Source: Symsagittifera roscoffensis (lineage: Eukaryota; Xenacoelomorpha; Acoela; Convolutidae). Taken from it: 64,000 nt of DNA. The stretch covers positions 83,757,847 through 83,821,846 of the forward strand of contig NC_087064.1 in NCBI RefSeq assembly GCF_963678635.1. The letters are read 5' to 3'. A program made the position numbers and the translations under genes. The notes below the pieces were generated by a model. That model was not told the DNA's origin. It searched no databases and saw nothing but the letters and a program-made list of their open reading frames with translations. This document shows, in pieces, positions 25,701 through 41,059 of the stretch. How positions within the stretch are numbered: position 1 is the stretch's first letter; every line of letters begins with the position of its first letter.

Positions 25701-27978
25701 GCCTCAAAAGAAATGGAAAGTGAAGCAAGCAGTCCAACTGCAGAAATCAACGTTAAAATTTCACTCCCTTCACTTGGTCAGCTCTACGTTCTGCAATATT
25801 GAATCTGCAGCCTCAAAAGAAATCGAAACTGAAGCAAGCAGTCCAACTGCAGAAATCAACGTTAAAAGTTCACTCCCTTCACTTGGTGAGCTCTACGTTC
25901 TGGAATATTGAATCTGCAGCCTCAAAAGAAATGGAAACTGAAGCAAGCAGTCCAACTGCAGAAATCAACTTTAAAAGTTCACTCCCTTCACTTGGTCAGC
26001 TCTACGTTCTGCAATATTGAATCTGCAGCCTCAAAAGAAATGGAAACTGAAGCAAGCAGCCCAACTGCAGAAATCAACGTTAAAATTTCACTCCCTTCAC
26101 TTGGTCAGCTCTACGTTCTGCAATATTGAATCTGCAGCCTCAAAAGAAATGGAAAGCGAAGCAAGCAGTCCAATTGCAGAAATCAACGTTAAAAGTTCAC
26201 TCCCTTCACTTGGTCAGCTCTACGTTCTGGAATATTGAATCTCCAGCCTCAAAAGAAATGGAAACTGAAGCAAGCAGTCCAACTGCAGAAATCAACGTTA
26301 AAAGTTCACTCCCTTCAGTTGGTCAGCTCTACGTTCTGCAATATTGAATCTGCAGCCTCAAAAGAAATGGAAACTGAAGCAAGCAGTCCAACTGCAGAAA
26401 TCAACGTTAAAATTTCACTCCCTTCACTTGGTCAGCTCTACGTTCTGCAATATTGAATCTGCAGCCTCAAAAGAAATCGAAACTGAAGCAAGCAGTCCAA
26501 CTGCAGAAATCAACGTTAAAAGTTCACTCCCTTCACTTGGTGAGCTCTACGTTCTGCAATATTGAATCTCCAGCCTCAAAAGAAATGGAAACTGAAGCAA
26601 GCAGTCCAACTGCAGAAATCAACGTTAAAATTTCACTCCCTTCACTTGGTCAGCTCTACGTTCTGCAATATTGAATCTGCAGCCTCAAAAGAAATGGAAA
26701 GTGAAGCAAGCAGTCCAACTGCAGAAATCAATGTTAAAATTTCACTCCCTTCACATGGTCCGCTCTACGTTCTGCAATATTGAATCTGCAGCCTCAAAAG
26801 AAATCGAAACTGAAGCAAGCAGTCCAACTGCAGAAATCAACGTTAAAAGTTGACTCCCTTCACTTGGTGAGCTCTACGTTCTGGAATATTGAATCTCCAG
26901 CCTCAAAAGAAATGGAAACTGAAGCAAGCAGTCCAACTGCAGAAATCAACGTTAAAAGTTCACTCCCTTCACTTGGTCAGCTCTACGTTCTGCAATATTG
27001 AATCTGCAGCCTCAAAAGAAATGGAAACTGAAGCAAGCAGTCCAACTGCAGAAATCAACGTTAAAATTTCACTCCCTTCACTTGGTCAGCTCTACGTTCT
27101 GCAATATTGAATCTGCAGCCTCAAAAGAAATGGAAAGTGAAGCAAGCAGTCCAATTGCAGAAATCAACGTTAAAAGTTCACTCCCTTCACTTGGTCGGCT
27201 CTACGTTCTGGAATATTGAATTTCCAGCCTCAAAAGAAATGGAAACTGAAGCAAGCAGTGCAACTGCAGAAATCAACGTTAAAAGTTCACTCCCTTCACT
27301 TGGTCAGCTCTACGTTCTGCAATATTGAATCTGCAGCCTCAAAAGAAATGGAAACTGAAGCAAGCAGTCCAACTGCAGAAATCAGCGTTAAAAAATCACT
27401 CCCTTCACTTGGTCTGCTCTACGTTCTGCAATATTGAATCTGCAGCCTCAAAAGAAATGGAAACTGAAGCAAGCAGTCCAACTGCAGAAATCAACGTTAA
27501 AAGTTGACTCCCTTCACTTGGTCAGCTCTACGTTCTGCAATATTGAATCTGCAGCCTCAAAAGAAAATGAAACTGAAGCAAGCAGTCCAACTGCAGAAAT
27601 CAACGTTAATAGTTCACTCCCTTCACTTGGTCAGCTGTACGTTCTGCAATATTGAATCTGCAGCCTCAAAAGAAATGGAAAGTGAAGCAAGCAGTCCAAC
27701 TGCAGAAATCAACGTTAAAAGTTCACTCCCTTCACTTGGTCAGCTCTACGTTCTGCAATATTGAATCTGCAGCCTCAAAAGAAATGGAAAGTGAAGCAAG
27801 CAGTCCAACTGCAGAAATCAACGTTAAAAGTTCACTCCCTTCATTTGGTCAGCTCTACGTTCTGGAATATTGAATCTCCAGCCTCAAAAGAAATGGAAAC
27901 TGAAGCAAGCAGTCCAACTGCAGAAATCAACGTTAAAATTTCACTCCCTTCACTTGGTCAGCTCTACGTTCTGGAATA

Positions 27979-30157
27979 TTGAATCTCCAGCCTCAAAAGA
28001 AATGGAAACTGAAGCAAGCAGTCCAACTGCAGAAATCAACGTTAAAATTTCACTCCCTTCACTTGGTCAGCTGTACGTTCTGCAATATTGAATCTGCAGC
28101 CTCAAAAGAAATGGAAGTGAAGCAAGCAGTCCAACTGCAGAAATCAACGTTAAAAGTTCACTCCCTTCACTTGGTCAGCTCTACGTTCTGCAATATTGAA
28201 TCTGCAGCCTCAAAAGAAATGGAAAGTGAAGCAAGCAGTCCAACTGCAGAAATCAACGTTAAAAGTTCACTCCCTTCACTTGGTCAGCTCTACGTTCTGC
28301 AATATTGAATCTGCAGCCTCAAAAGAAAATGAAACTGAAGCAAGCAGTCCACCTGCAGAAATCAACGTTAATAGTTCACTCCCTTCACTTGGTCAGCTCT
28401 ACGTTCTGCAATATTGAATCTGCAGCCTCAAAAGAAATGGAAAGTGAAGCAAGCAGTCCAACTGCAGAAATCAACGTTAAAATTTCACCCCCTTCACTTG
28501 GTCAGCTCTACGTTCTGCAATATTGAATCTGCAGCCTCAAAAGAAATGGAAAGTGAAGCAAGCAGTCCAACTGCAGAAATCAACGTTAAAAGTTCACTCC
28601 CTTCATTTGGTCAGCTCTACGTTCTGGAATATTGAATCTCCAGCCTCAAAAGAAATGGAAACTGAAGCAAGCAGTCCAACTGCAGAAATCAACGTTAAAA
28701 TTTCACTCCCTTCACTTGGTCAGCTCTACGTTCTGGAATATTGAATCTCCAGCCTCAAAAGAAATGGAAACTGAAGCAAGCAGTCCAACTGCAGAAATCA
28801 ACGTTAAAATTTCACTCCCTTCACTTGGTCAGCTGTACGTTCTGCAATATTGAATCTGCAGCCTCAAAAGAAATGGAAGTGAAGCAAGCAGTCCAACTGC
28901 AGAAATCAACGTTAAAAGTTCACTCCCTTCACTTGGTCAGCTCTACGTTCTGCAATATTGAATCTGCAGCCTCAAAAGAAATGGAAAGTGAAGCAAGCAG
29001 TCCAACTGCAGAAATCAACGTTAAAAGTCACTCCCTTCACTTGGTCAGCTCTACGTTCTGCAATATTGAATCTGCAGCCTCAAAAGAAAATGAAACTGAA
29101 GCAAGCAGTCCACCTGCAGAAATCAACGTTAATAGTTCACTCCCTTCACTTGGTCAAATGTACGTTCTGCAATATTGAATCTGCAGCCTCAAAAGAAATG
29201 GAAGTGAAGCAAGCAGTCCAACTGCAGAAATCAACGTTAAAAGTTCACTCCCTTCACTTGGTCAGCTCTACGTTCTGCAATATTGAATCTGCAGCCTCAA
29301 AAGAAATGGAAAGTGAAGCAAGCAGTCCAACTGCAGAAATCAACGTTAAAAGTTCACTCCCTTCACTTGGTCAGCTCTACGTTCTGCAATATTGAATCTG
29401 CAGCCTCAAAAGAAAATGAAACTGAAGCAATCAGTCCACCTGCAGAAATCAACGTTAATAGTTCACTCCCTTCACTTGGTCAGCTCTACGTTCTGCAATA
29501 TTGAATCTGCAGCCTCAAAAGAAATGGAAAGTGAAGCAAGCAGTCCAACTGCAGAAATCAACGTTAAAATTTCACCCCCTTCACTTGGTCAGCTCTACGT
29601 TCTGCAATATTGAATCTGCAGCCTCAAAAGAAATGGAAAGTGAAGCAAGCAGTCCAACTGCAGAAATCAACGTTAAAAGTTCACTCCCTTCATTTGGTCA
29701 GCTCTACGTTCTGGAATATTGAATCTCCAGCCTCAAAAGAAATTGAAACTGAAGCAAGCAGTCCAACTGCAGAAATCAACGTTAAAATTTCACTCCCTTC
29801 ACTTGGTCAGCTCTACGTTCTGGAATATTGAATCTCCAGCCTCAAAAGAAATAGAAACTGAAGCAAGCAGTCCAACTGCAGAAATCAACGTTAAAATTTC
29901 ACTCCCTTCACTTGGTCAGCTGTACGTTCTGCAATATTGAATCTGCAGCCTCAAAAGAAATGGAAGTGAAGCAAGCAGTCCAACTGCAGAAATCAACGTT
30001 AAAAGTTCACTCCCTTCACTTGGTCAGCTCTACGTTCTGGAATATTGAATCTCCAGCCTCAAAAGAAATAGAAACTGAAGCAAGCAGTCCAACTGCAGAA
30101 ATCAACGTTAAAAGTTCACTCCCTTCACTTGGTCAGCTCTACGTTCTGCAATATTGA
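27979..30157. repeat. Satellite B segmental duplications marked by a one-base deletion
   Basis: Monomers carrying the same deletion (atggaagtgaag in place of atggaaagtgaag) occur near 28110, 28873, 29196 and 29958. The intervals are about 763, 322 and 763 bp, that is 7, 3 and 7 monomers. Neighbouring variant monomers (aagaaaatgaaactg, ttaatagttcac) repeat in step, showing that blocks of several monomers were copied together. Confidence 0.8.
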
Positions 30158-33100
30158 ATCTGCAGCCTCAAAAGAAATGGAAAGTGAAGCAAGCAGTCCA
30201 ACTGCAGAAATCAACGTTAAAAGTTCACTCCCTTCACTTGGTCAGCTCTACGTTCTGCAATATTGAATCTGCAGCCTCAAAAGTAAATGAAACTGAAGCA
30301 AGCAGTCCACCTGCAGAAATCAACGTTAATAGTTCACTCCCTTCACTTGGTCAGCTGTGCGTTCTGCAATATTGAATCTGCAGCCTCAAAAGAAATTGAA
30401 AGTGAAGCAAGCAGTCCAACTGCAGAAATCAACGTTAAAAGTTCACTCCCTTCACTTGGTCAGCTCTACGTTCTGCAATATTGAATCTGCAGCCTCAAAA
30501 GAAATGGAAAGTGAAGCAAGCAGTCCAACTGCAGAAATCAACGTTAAAAGTTCACTCCCTTCACTTGGTCAGCTCTACGTTCTGGAATATTGAATCTCCA
30601 GCCTCAAAAGAAATGGAAACTGAAGCAAGCAGTCCAACTGCAGAAATCAACGTTAAAATTTCACTCCCTTCACTTGGTCAGCTCTACGTTCTGCAATATT
30701 GAATCTGCAGCCTCAAAAGAAATGGAAAGTGAAGCAAGCAGTCCAACTGCAGAAATCAACGTTAAAATTTCACTCCCTTCACTTGGTCAGCTCCACGTTC
30801 TGCAATATTGAATCTGCAGCCTCAAAAGGAATGGAAAGTGAAACAAGCAGTCCAACTGCAGAAATCAACGTTAAAAGTTCACTCCCTTCACTTGGTGAGC
30901 TCTACGTTCTGGAATATTGAATCTCCAGCCTCAAAAGAAATGGAAACTGAAGCAAGCAGTCCAACTGCAGAAATCAACGTTAAAAGTTCACTCCCTTCAC
31001 TTGGTCAGCTCTACGTTCTGCAATATTGAATCTGCAGCCTCAAAAGAAATGGAAACTGAAGCAAGCAGTCCAACTGCAGAAATCAACGTTAAAATTTCAC
31101 TCCTTTCACTTGGTCAGCTCTACGTTCTGCAATATTGAATCTGCAGCCTCAAAAGAAATGGAAAGTGAAGCAAGCAGTCCAACTGCAGAAATCAACTTTA
31201 AAAGTTCACTCCCTTCACTTGGTCAGCTCTACGTTCTGGAATATTGAATCTCCAGCCTCAAAAGAAATGGAAACTGAAGCAAGCAGTCCAACTGCAGAAA
31301 TCAACGTTAAAAGTTCACTCCCTTCACTTGGTCAGCTCTACGTTCTGCAATATTGAATCTGCAGCCTCAAAAGAAATGGAAACTGAAGCAAGCAGTGCAA
31401 CTGCAGAAATCAACGTTAAAAGTTCACTCCCTTCACTTGGTCAGCTCTACGTTCTGCAATATTGAATCTGCAGCCTCAAAAAAAAAATGGAAACTGAAGC
31501 AAGCAGTCCAACTGCAGAAATCAACGTTAAAAGTTCACTCCCTTCACATGGTCAGCTCTACGTTCTGCAATATTGAATCTGCAGCCTCAAAAGAAATGGA
31601 AACTGAAGCAAGCAGTCCAACTGCAGAAACCAACGTTAAAAGTTCACTCCCTTCACTTGGTCTGCTCTACGTTCTGCAATATTGAATCTGCAGCCTCAAA
31701 AGAAATGGAAACTGAAGCAAGCAGTCCAACTGCAGAAATCAACGTTAAAACTTCACTCCCTTCACTTGGTCAGCTCTACGTTCTGCAATATTGAATCTGC
31801 AGCCTCAAAAGAAATGGAAACTGAAGCAAGCAGTCCAACTGCAGAAATCAACGTTAAAAGTTCACTCCCTTCACTTGGTCAGCTCTACGTTCTGCAATAT
31901 TGAATCTGCAGTCTCAAAAGAAATGGAAACTGAAGCAAGCAGTCCAACTGTAGAAATCAACGTTAAAAGTTCACTCCCTTCACTTGGTCAGCTCTACGTT
32001 TTGCAATATTGAATCTGCAGCCTCAAAAGAAATGGAAACTGAAGCAAGCAGTCCAACCGCAGAAATCAACGTTAAAAGTTCACTCCCTTCACTTGGTCAG
32101 CTCTACGTTCTGCAATATTGAAACTGCAGCCTCAAAAGAAATGGAAACTGAAGCAAGCAGTCCAACTGCAGAAATCAACGTTAAAAGTTCACTCCCTTCA
32201 CTTGGTCAGCTCTACGTTCTGCAATATTGAATCTGCAGCCTCAAAAGAAATGGAAAGTGAAGCAAGCAGTCCAACTGCAGAAATCAACGTTAAAATTTCA
32301 CTCCCTTCACTTGGTCAGCTCTAAGTTCTGCAATATTGAATCTGCAGCCTCAAAAGAAATGGAAACTGAAGCAAGCAGTCCAACTGCAGAAATCAACGTT
32401 AAAAGTTCACTCCTTTCACTTGGTCAGCTCTACGTTCTGCAATATTGAATCTGCAGCCTCAAAAGAAATGGAAACTGAAGCAAGCAGTCCAACTGCAGAA
32501 ATCAACGTTAAAAGTTCACTCCCTTCACTTGGTCAGCTCTACGTTCTGCAATATTGAATCTGCAGCCTCAAAAGAAATGGAAACTGAAGCAAGCAGTCCA
32601 ACGGCAGAAATCAACGTTAAAAGTTCACTCCCTTCACTTGGTCAGCTCTACGTTCTGCAATATTGAATCTGCAGCCTCAAAAGAAATGGAAACTGAAGCA
32701 AGCAGTCCAACTGCAGAAATCAACGTTAAAAGTTCACTCCCTTCACTTGGTCTGCTCTACGTTCTGCAATATTGAATCTGCAGCCTCAAAAGAAATGGAA
32801 ACTGAAGCAAGCAGTCCAACTGCAGAAATCAACGTTAAAAGTTCACTCCCTTCACTTGGTCAGCTCTACGTTCTGCAATATTGAATCTGCAGCCTCAAAA
32901 GAAATGGAAACTGAAGCAAGCAGTCCAACTGCAGAAATCAACGTTAAAAGTTCACTCCCTTCACTTGGTCAGCTCTACGTTCTGCAATACTGAATCTGCA
33001 GCCTCAAAAGAAATGGAAACTGAAGCAAGCAGTCCAACTGCAGAAATCAACGTTAAAAGTTCACTCCCTTCACTTGGTCTGCTCTACGTTCTGCAATATT

Positions 33101-36100
33101 GAATCTGCAGCCTCAAAAGAAATGGAAACTGAAGCAAGCAGTCCAACTGCAGAAATCAACGTTAAAAGTTCACTCCCTTCACTTGGTCAGCTCTACGTTC
33201 TGCAATATTGAATCTGCAGCCTCAAAAGAAATGGAAACTGAAGCAAGCAGTCCAACTGCAGAAATCAACGTTAAAAGTTCACTCCCTTCACTTGGTCAGC
33301 TCTACGTTCTGCAATATTGAATCTGCAGTCTCAAAAGAAATGGAAACTGAAGCAAGCAGTCCAACGGCAGAAATCAACGTTAAAAGTTCACTCCCTTCAC
33401 TTGGTCAGCTCTACGTTCTGCAATATTGAATCTGCAGCCTCAAAAGAAATGGAAACTGAAGCAAGCAGTCCAACTGCAGAAATCAACGTTAAAAGTTCAC
33501 TCCCCTCACTTGGTCAGCTCTACGTTCTGCAATATTGAATCTGCAGCCTCAAAAGAAATGGAAAGTGAAGCAAGCAGTCCAACTGCAGAAATCAACATTA
33601 AAATTTCACTCCCTTCACTTGGTCAGCTCTAAGTTTTGCAATATTGAATCTGCAGCCTCAAAAGAAATGGAAACTGAAGCAAGCAGTCCAACTGCAGAAA
33701 TCAACGTTAAAAGTTCACTCCCTTCACTTGGTCAGCTCTACGTTCTGCAATATTGAATCTGCAGCCTCAAAAGAAATGGAAACTGAAGCAAGCAGTCCAA
33801 CTGCAGAAATCAACGTTAAAAGTTCACTCCCTTCACTTGGTCTGCTCTACGTTCTGCAATATTGAATCTGCAGCCTCAAAAGAAATGGAAACTGAAGCAA
33901 GCAGTCCAACTGTAGAAACCAACGTTAAAAGTTCACTCCCTTCACTTGGTCAGCTCTACGTTCTGCAATATTGAATCTGCAGCCTCAAAAGAAATGGAAA
34001 CTGAAGCAAGCAGTCCAACTGCAGAAATCAACGTTAAAAGTTCACTCCCTTCACTTGGTCAGCTCTACGTTCTGCAATATTGAATCTGCAGCCTCAAAAG
34101 AAATGGAAACTGAAGCAAGCAGTCCAACTGCAGAAATCAACGTTAAAAGTTCACTCCCTTCACTTGGTCAGCTCTAGGTTCTGCAATATTGAATCTGCAG
34201 CTTCAAAAGAAATGGAAACTGAAGCAAGCAGTCCAACTGCAGAAATCAACGTTAAAAGTTCACTCCCTTCACTTGGTCAGCTCTACGTTCTGCAATATTG
34301 AATCTGCAGCCTCAAAAGAAATGGAAACTGAAGCAAGCAGTCCAACTGCAGAAATCAACGTTAAAAATTCACTCCCTTCACTTGGTCAGCTCTACGTTCT
34401 GCAATATTGAATCTGCAGCTTCAAAAGAAATGGAAACTGAAGCAAGCAGTCGAACTGCAGAAATCAACGTTAAAAGTTCACTCCCTTCACTTGGTCAGCT
34501 CTACGTTCTGCAATATTGAATCTGCAGCCTCAAAAGAAATGGAAACTGAAGCAAGCAGTCCAACTGCAGAAAGTAACGTTAAAAAGTCACTCCCTTCACT
34601 TGGTCAGCTCTACGTTCTGCAGTATTGAATCTGCAGCCTCGAAAGAAATGGAAACTGAAGCAAGCAGTCCAACTGCAGAAATCAACGTTAAAAGTTCACT
34701 CCCTTCACTTGGTCAGCTCTACGTTCTGCAATATTGAATCTGCAGCCTCAAAAGAAATGGAAACTGAAGCAAGCAGTCCAACTGCAGAAATCAACGTTAA
34801 AAGTTCACTCCCTTCACTTGGTCAGCTCTACGTTCTGCAATATTGAATCTGCAGCCTCAAAAGAAATGGAAACTGACGCAAGCAGTCCAACTGCAGAAAT
34901 CAACTTTAAAAGTTCACTCCCTTCACTTGGTCAGCTCTACGTTCTGCAATATTGAATCTGCAGCCTCAAAAGAAATGGAAAGTGAAGCAAGCAGTCCAAC
35001 TGCAGAAATCAACATTAAAATTTCACTCCCTTCACTTGGTCAGCTCTACGTTCTGGAATATTGAATCTCCAGCCTCAAAAGAAAAACGGAAACTGAAGCA
35101 AGCAGTCCAACTGCAGAAATCAACGTTAAAAGTTCACTCCCTTCACTTGGTCAGCTCTACGTTCTGCAATATTGAATCTGCAGTCTCAAAAGAAATGGAA
35201 ACTGAAGCAAGCAGTCCAACTGCAGAAATCAACGTTAAAAGTTCACTCCCTTCACTTGATCAGCTCTACGTTCTGCAATATTGAATCTGCAGCCTCAAAA
35301 AAAATGGAAAGTGAAGCAAGCAGTCCAACTGCAGAAATCAACGTTAAAAGTTCACTCCCTTCACTTGGTCAGCTCTACGTTCTACAATATTGAATCTGCA
35401 GCCTCAAAAGAAATGGAAACTGAAGCAAGCAGTCCAATTGCAGAAATCAACGTTAAAAGTTCACTCCCTTCACTTGGTCAGCTCTACGTTCTGCAATATT
35501 GAATCTGCAGCCTCAAAAGAAATGGAAACTGAAGCAAGCAGTCCAACTGCAGAAATCAACGTTAAAAGTTCACTCCCTTCACTTGGTCAGCTCTACGTTC
35601 TGCAATATTGAATCTGCAGCCTCAAAAGAAATGGAAATTGAAGCAAGCAGTCCAACTGCAGAAATCAACGTTAAAATTTCACTCCCTTCACTTGGTCAGC
35701 TCTAAGTTCTGCAATATTGAATCTGCAGCCTCAAACGAAATGGAAAGTGAAGCAATCAGTCCAACTGCAGAAATCAACGTTAAAATTTCACTCCCTTCAC
35801 TTGGTCAGCTCTACGTTCTGGAATACTGAATCTCCAGCCTCAAAAGAAATGGAAACTGAAGCAAGCAGTCCAACTGCAGGAATCAACGTTAAAAGTTCAC
35901 TCCCTTCACTTGGTCAGCTCTACGTTCTGCAATATTGAATCTGCAGCCTCAAAAGAAATGGAAGCTGAAGCAAGCAGTCCAACTGCAGAAATCAACGTTT
36001 AAAGTTCACTCCCTTCACTTGGTCAGCTCTACGTTCTGCAATATTGAATCTGCAGCCTCAAAAGAAATGGAAACTGAAGCAAGCAGTCCAACTGCAGAAA

Positions 36101-39100
36101 TCAACGTTAAAAGTTCACTCCCTTCACTCGGTCAGCTCTACGTTCGGCAATACTGAATCTGCAGCCTCAAAAGAAATGGAAACTGAAGCAAGCAGTCCAA
36201 CTGCAGAAATCAACGTTAAAAGTTCACTCCCTTCACTTGGTCAGCTCTACGTTCTGCAATATTGAATCTGCAGCCTCAAAAGAAATGGAAACTGAAGCAA
36301 GCAGTCCAACTGCAGAAATCAACGTTAAAAGTTCACTCCCTTCACTTGGTCAGCTCTACGTTCTGCAATATTGAATCTGCAGCCTCAAAAGAAATGGAAA
36401 CTGAAGCAAGCAGTCCAACTGCAGAAATCAACGTTAAAAGTTCACTCCCTTCGCTTGGTCAGCTCTACGTTCTGCAATATTCAATCTGCAGCCTCAAAAG
36501 AAATGGAAACTGAAGCAAGCAGTCCAACTGCAGAAATCAACGTTAAAAGTTCACTCCCTTCACTTGGTCAGCTCTACGTTCTGCAATATTGAATCTGCAG
36601 CCTCAAAAGAAATGGAAACTGAAGCAAGCAGTCCAACTGCAGAAATCAACGTTAAAAGTTCACTCCCTTCACTTGGTCAGCTCTACGTTCTGCAATATTG
36701 AATCTGCAGCCTCAAAAAAAATGGAAACTGAAGCAAGCAGTCCAACTGCAGAAATCAACGTTAAAAATTCGCTCCCTTCACTTGGTCAGCTCCACGTTCT
36801 GCAATATTGAATCTGCAGCCTCAAAAGAAATGGAAAATGAAGCAAGCAGTCCAACTGCAGAAATCAACGTTAAAATTTCACTCCCTTCACTTGGTCAGCT
36901 CTACGTTCTGCAATATTAAATCTGCAGCCTCAAAAGAAATGGAAAGTGAAGCAAGCAGTCCAACTGCAGACACCAACGGTAAAAGTGCACCCCCTTCACT
37001 TGGTCAGCTCTACGTTCTGCAAAATTGAATCTGCAGCCTCAAAAGAAATGGAAAGTGAAGCAAGCAGTCCAACTGCAGAAATCAACGTTAAAAGTTCACT
37101 CCCTTCACTTGGTCAGCTCTACGCTCTGGAATATTGAATCTCCAGCCTCAAAAGAAATTGAAAGTGAAGCAAGCAGTCCAACTGCAGAAAACAACGTTAA
37201 AAGTTCACTCCCTTCACTTGGTCAGCTCTACGTTCTGCAATATTGAATCTCCAGCCTCAAAAGAAATGGAAACTCAAGCAAGCAGTCCAACTGCAGAAAT
37301 CAACGTTAAAAGTTCACTCCCTTCACTTGGTCAGCTCTACGTTCTGCAATATTGAATCTGCAGCCTCAAAAGAAATGGAAACTGAAGCAAGCAGTCCAAC
37401 TGCAGAAATCAACGTTAAAAGTTCACTCCCTTCACTTGGTCAGCTCTACGTTCTGCAATATTGAATCTGCAGCCTCAAAAGAAATGGAAACTGAAGCAAG
37501 CAGTCCAACTGCAGAAATCAACGTTAAAAGTTCACTCCCTTCACTTGGTCAGCTCTACGTTCTGCAATATTGAATCTGCAGCCTCAAAAGAAATGGAAAG
37601 TGAAGCAAGCAGTCCAACTGCAGAAATCAACGTTAAAATTTCACCCCCTTCACTTGGTCAGCTCTACGTTCTGCAATATTGAATCTGCAGCCTCAAAAGA
37701 AATGGAAAGTGAAGCAAGCAGTCCAACTGCAGAAATCAACGTTAAAATTTCATTCCCTTCACTTGGTCAGCTCTACATTCTGCAATATTGAATCTGCAGC
37801 CTCAAAAGAAATGGAAACTGAAGCAAGCAGTCCAACTGCAGAAATCAACGTTAAAAGTTCACTCCCTTCACTTGGTCAGCTCTATGTTCTGCAATATTGA
37901 ATCTGCAGCCTCAAAAGAAATGGAAACTGAAGCAAGCAGTCCAACTGCAGAAATCAACGTTAAAAGTTCACTCCCTTCACTTGGTCAGCTCTACGTTCTG
38001 CAATATTGAATCTGCAGCCTCAAAAGAAATGGAAACTGAAGCAAGCAGTCCAACTGCAGAAATCAACGTTAAAATTTCACTCCCTTCACTTGGTCAGCTC
38101 TACGTTCTGCAATATTGAATCTGCAGCCTCAAAAGAAATGGAAAGTGAAGCAAGCAGTCCAACTGCAGAAATTAACGTTAAAAGTTCACTCCCTTCACTT
38201 GGTCAGCTCTACGTTCTGGATTATTGAATCTCCAGCCTCAAAAGAAATGGAAACTGAAGCAAGCAGTCCAACTGCAGAAATCAACGTTAAAAGTTCACTC
38301 CCTTCACTTGGTCAGCTCTACGTTCTGCAATATTGAATGTGCAGCCTCAAAAGAAATGGAAACTGAAGCAAGCAGTCCAACTGCAGAAATCAACGTTAAA
38401 AGTTCACTCCCTTCACTTGGTCAGCTCTACGTTCTGCAATATTGAATCTGCAGCCTCAAAAGAATTGGAAACTGAAGCAAGCAGTCCAACTGCAGAAATC
38501 AACGTTAAAAGTTCACTCCCTTCACTTGGTCAGCTCTACGTTCTGCAATATTGAATCTGCAGCCTCAAAAGAAAGGGAAACTGAAGCAAGCAGTCCAACT
38601 GCAGAAATCAACGTTAAAAGTTCACTCCCTTCACTTGGTCAACTCTACGTTCTGCAATATTGAATCTGCAGCCTCAAAAGAAAGGGAAACTGAAGCAAGC
38701 AGTCCAACTGCAGAAATCAACGTTAAAAGTTCACTCCCTTCACTTGGTCAACTCTACGTTCTGCAATATTGAATCTGCAGCCTCAAAAGAAATGGAAAGT
38801 GAAGCAAGCAGTCCAACTGCAGAAATCAACGTTAAAATTTCACTCCCTTCACTTGGTCAGCTCTACATTCTGGAATATTGAATCTACAGCCTCAAAAGAA
38901 ATGGAAACTGAAGCAAAAAGTCCAACTGCAGAAATCAACGTTAAAAGTTCACTCCTTCACTTGGTCAGCTCTACGTTCTGCAATATTGAATCTGCAGCCT
39001 CAAAAGAAATGGAAACTGAAGCAAGCAGTCCAACTGCAGAAATCAACGTTAAAAGTTCACTCCCTTCACTTGGTCAGCTCTACGTTCTGCAATATTGAAT

Positions 39101-41059
39101 CTGCAGCCTCAAAAGAAATGGAAACTGAAGCAAGCAGTCCAACTGCAGAAATCAACGTTAAAAGTTCACTCCCTTCACTTGGTCAGCTCTATGTTCTGCA
39201 ATATTGAATCTGCAGCCTCAAAAGAAATGGAAAGTGAAGCAAGCAGTCCAACTGCAGAAATCAACGTTAAAAGTTCACTCCCTTCACTTGGTCAGCTCTA
39301 CGTTCTGCAATATTGAATCTGCAGCCTCAAAAGAAATGGAAACTGAAGCAAGCAGTCCAACTGCAGAAATCAACGTTAAAATTTCACTCCCTTCACTTGG
39401 TCAGCTCTACGTTCTGGAATATTGAATCTCCGACCTCAAAAGAAATGGAAACTGAAGCAAGCAGTCCAACTGCATAAATCAACGTTAAAAGTTCACTTCC
39501 TTCACTTGGTCAGCTCTACGCTCTGAAAATATTGAATCTGCAGCCTCAAAAGAAATGGAAACTGAAGCAAGCAGTCCAACTGCAGAAATCAACGTTAAAA
39601 GTTCACTCCCTTCACTTGGTCAGCTCTACGTTCTGCAATATTGAATCTGCAGCCTCAAAAGAAATGGAAACTGAAGCAAGCAGTCCAACTGCAGAAATCA
39701 ACGTTAAAAGTTCACTCCCTTCACTTGGTCAGCTCTACGTTCTGCAATATTGAATCTGCAGCCTCAAAAGAAATGGAAACTGAAGCAGGCAGTCCAACTG
39801 CAGAAATCAACGTTAAAAGTTCACTCCCTTCACTTGGTCAGCTCTACGTTCTGCAATATTGAATCTGCAGCCTCAAAAGAAATGGAAACTAAAGCAAGCA
39901 GTCCAACTGCAGAAATCAACGTTAAAAGTTCACTCCCTTCACTTGGTCAGCTCTACGTTCTGCAATATTGAATCTGCAGCCTGAAAAGAAATGGAAACTG
40001 AAGCAAGCAGTCCAACTGCAGAAACCAACGTTAAACGTTCACTCCCTTCACTTGGTCAGCTCTACGTTCTGCAATATTGAATCTGCAGCCTCAAAAGAAA
40101 TGGAAACTGAAGCAAGCAGTCCAACTGCAGAAATCAACGTTAAAAGTTCACTCCCTTCACTTGGTCAGCTCTACGTTCTGGAATATTGAATCTGCAGCCT
40201 CAAAAGAAATGGAAACTGAAGCAAGCAGTCCAACTGCAGAAATCAACGTTAAAAGTTCACTCCCTTCACTTGGTCAGCTCTACGTTCTGCAATATTGAAT
40301 CTGCAGCCTCAAAAGAAATGGAAACTGAAGCAAGCAGTCCAACTGCAGAAATCAACGTTAAAAGTTCACTCCCTTCACTTGGTCAGCTCTACGTTCTGCA
40401 ATATTGAATCTGCAGCCTCAAAAGAAATGGAAACTGAAGCAAGCAGTCCAACTGCAGAAATCAACGTTAAAAGTTCACTCCCTTCACTTGGTCAGCTCTA
40501 CGTTCTGCAATATTGAATCTGCAGCCTCAAAAGAAATGGAAAGTGAAGCAAGCAGTCCAACTGCAGAAATCAACGTTAAAATTTCACTCCCTTCACTTGG
40601 TCAGCTCTACGCTCTGCAATATTGAATCTGCAGCCTCAAAAGGAATGGAAACTGAAGCAAGCAGTCCAACTGCAGAAATCAACGTTAAAAGTTCACTCCC
40701 TTCACTTGGTCAGCTCTACGTTCTGCAATATTGAATCTGCAGCCTCAAAAGGAATGGAAACTGAAGCAAGCAGTCCAACTGCAGAAATCAACGTTAAAAT
40801 TTCACTCCCTTCACTTGGTCAGCTCTACGTTCTGCAATATTGAATCTGCAGCCTGAAAAGAAATGGAAACTGAAGCAAGCAGTCCAACTGCAGAAATCAA
40901 CGTTACAAGTTCACTCCCTTCACTTGGTCAGCTCTACGTTCTGCAATATTGAATCTGCAGCCTCAAAAGAAATGGAAAGTGAAGCAAGCAGTCCAACTGC
41001 AGAAATCAACGTTAAAATTTCACTCCCTTCACTTGGTCAGCTCTACGTTCTGCAATATT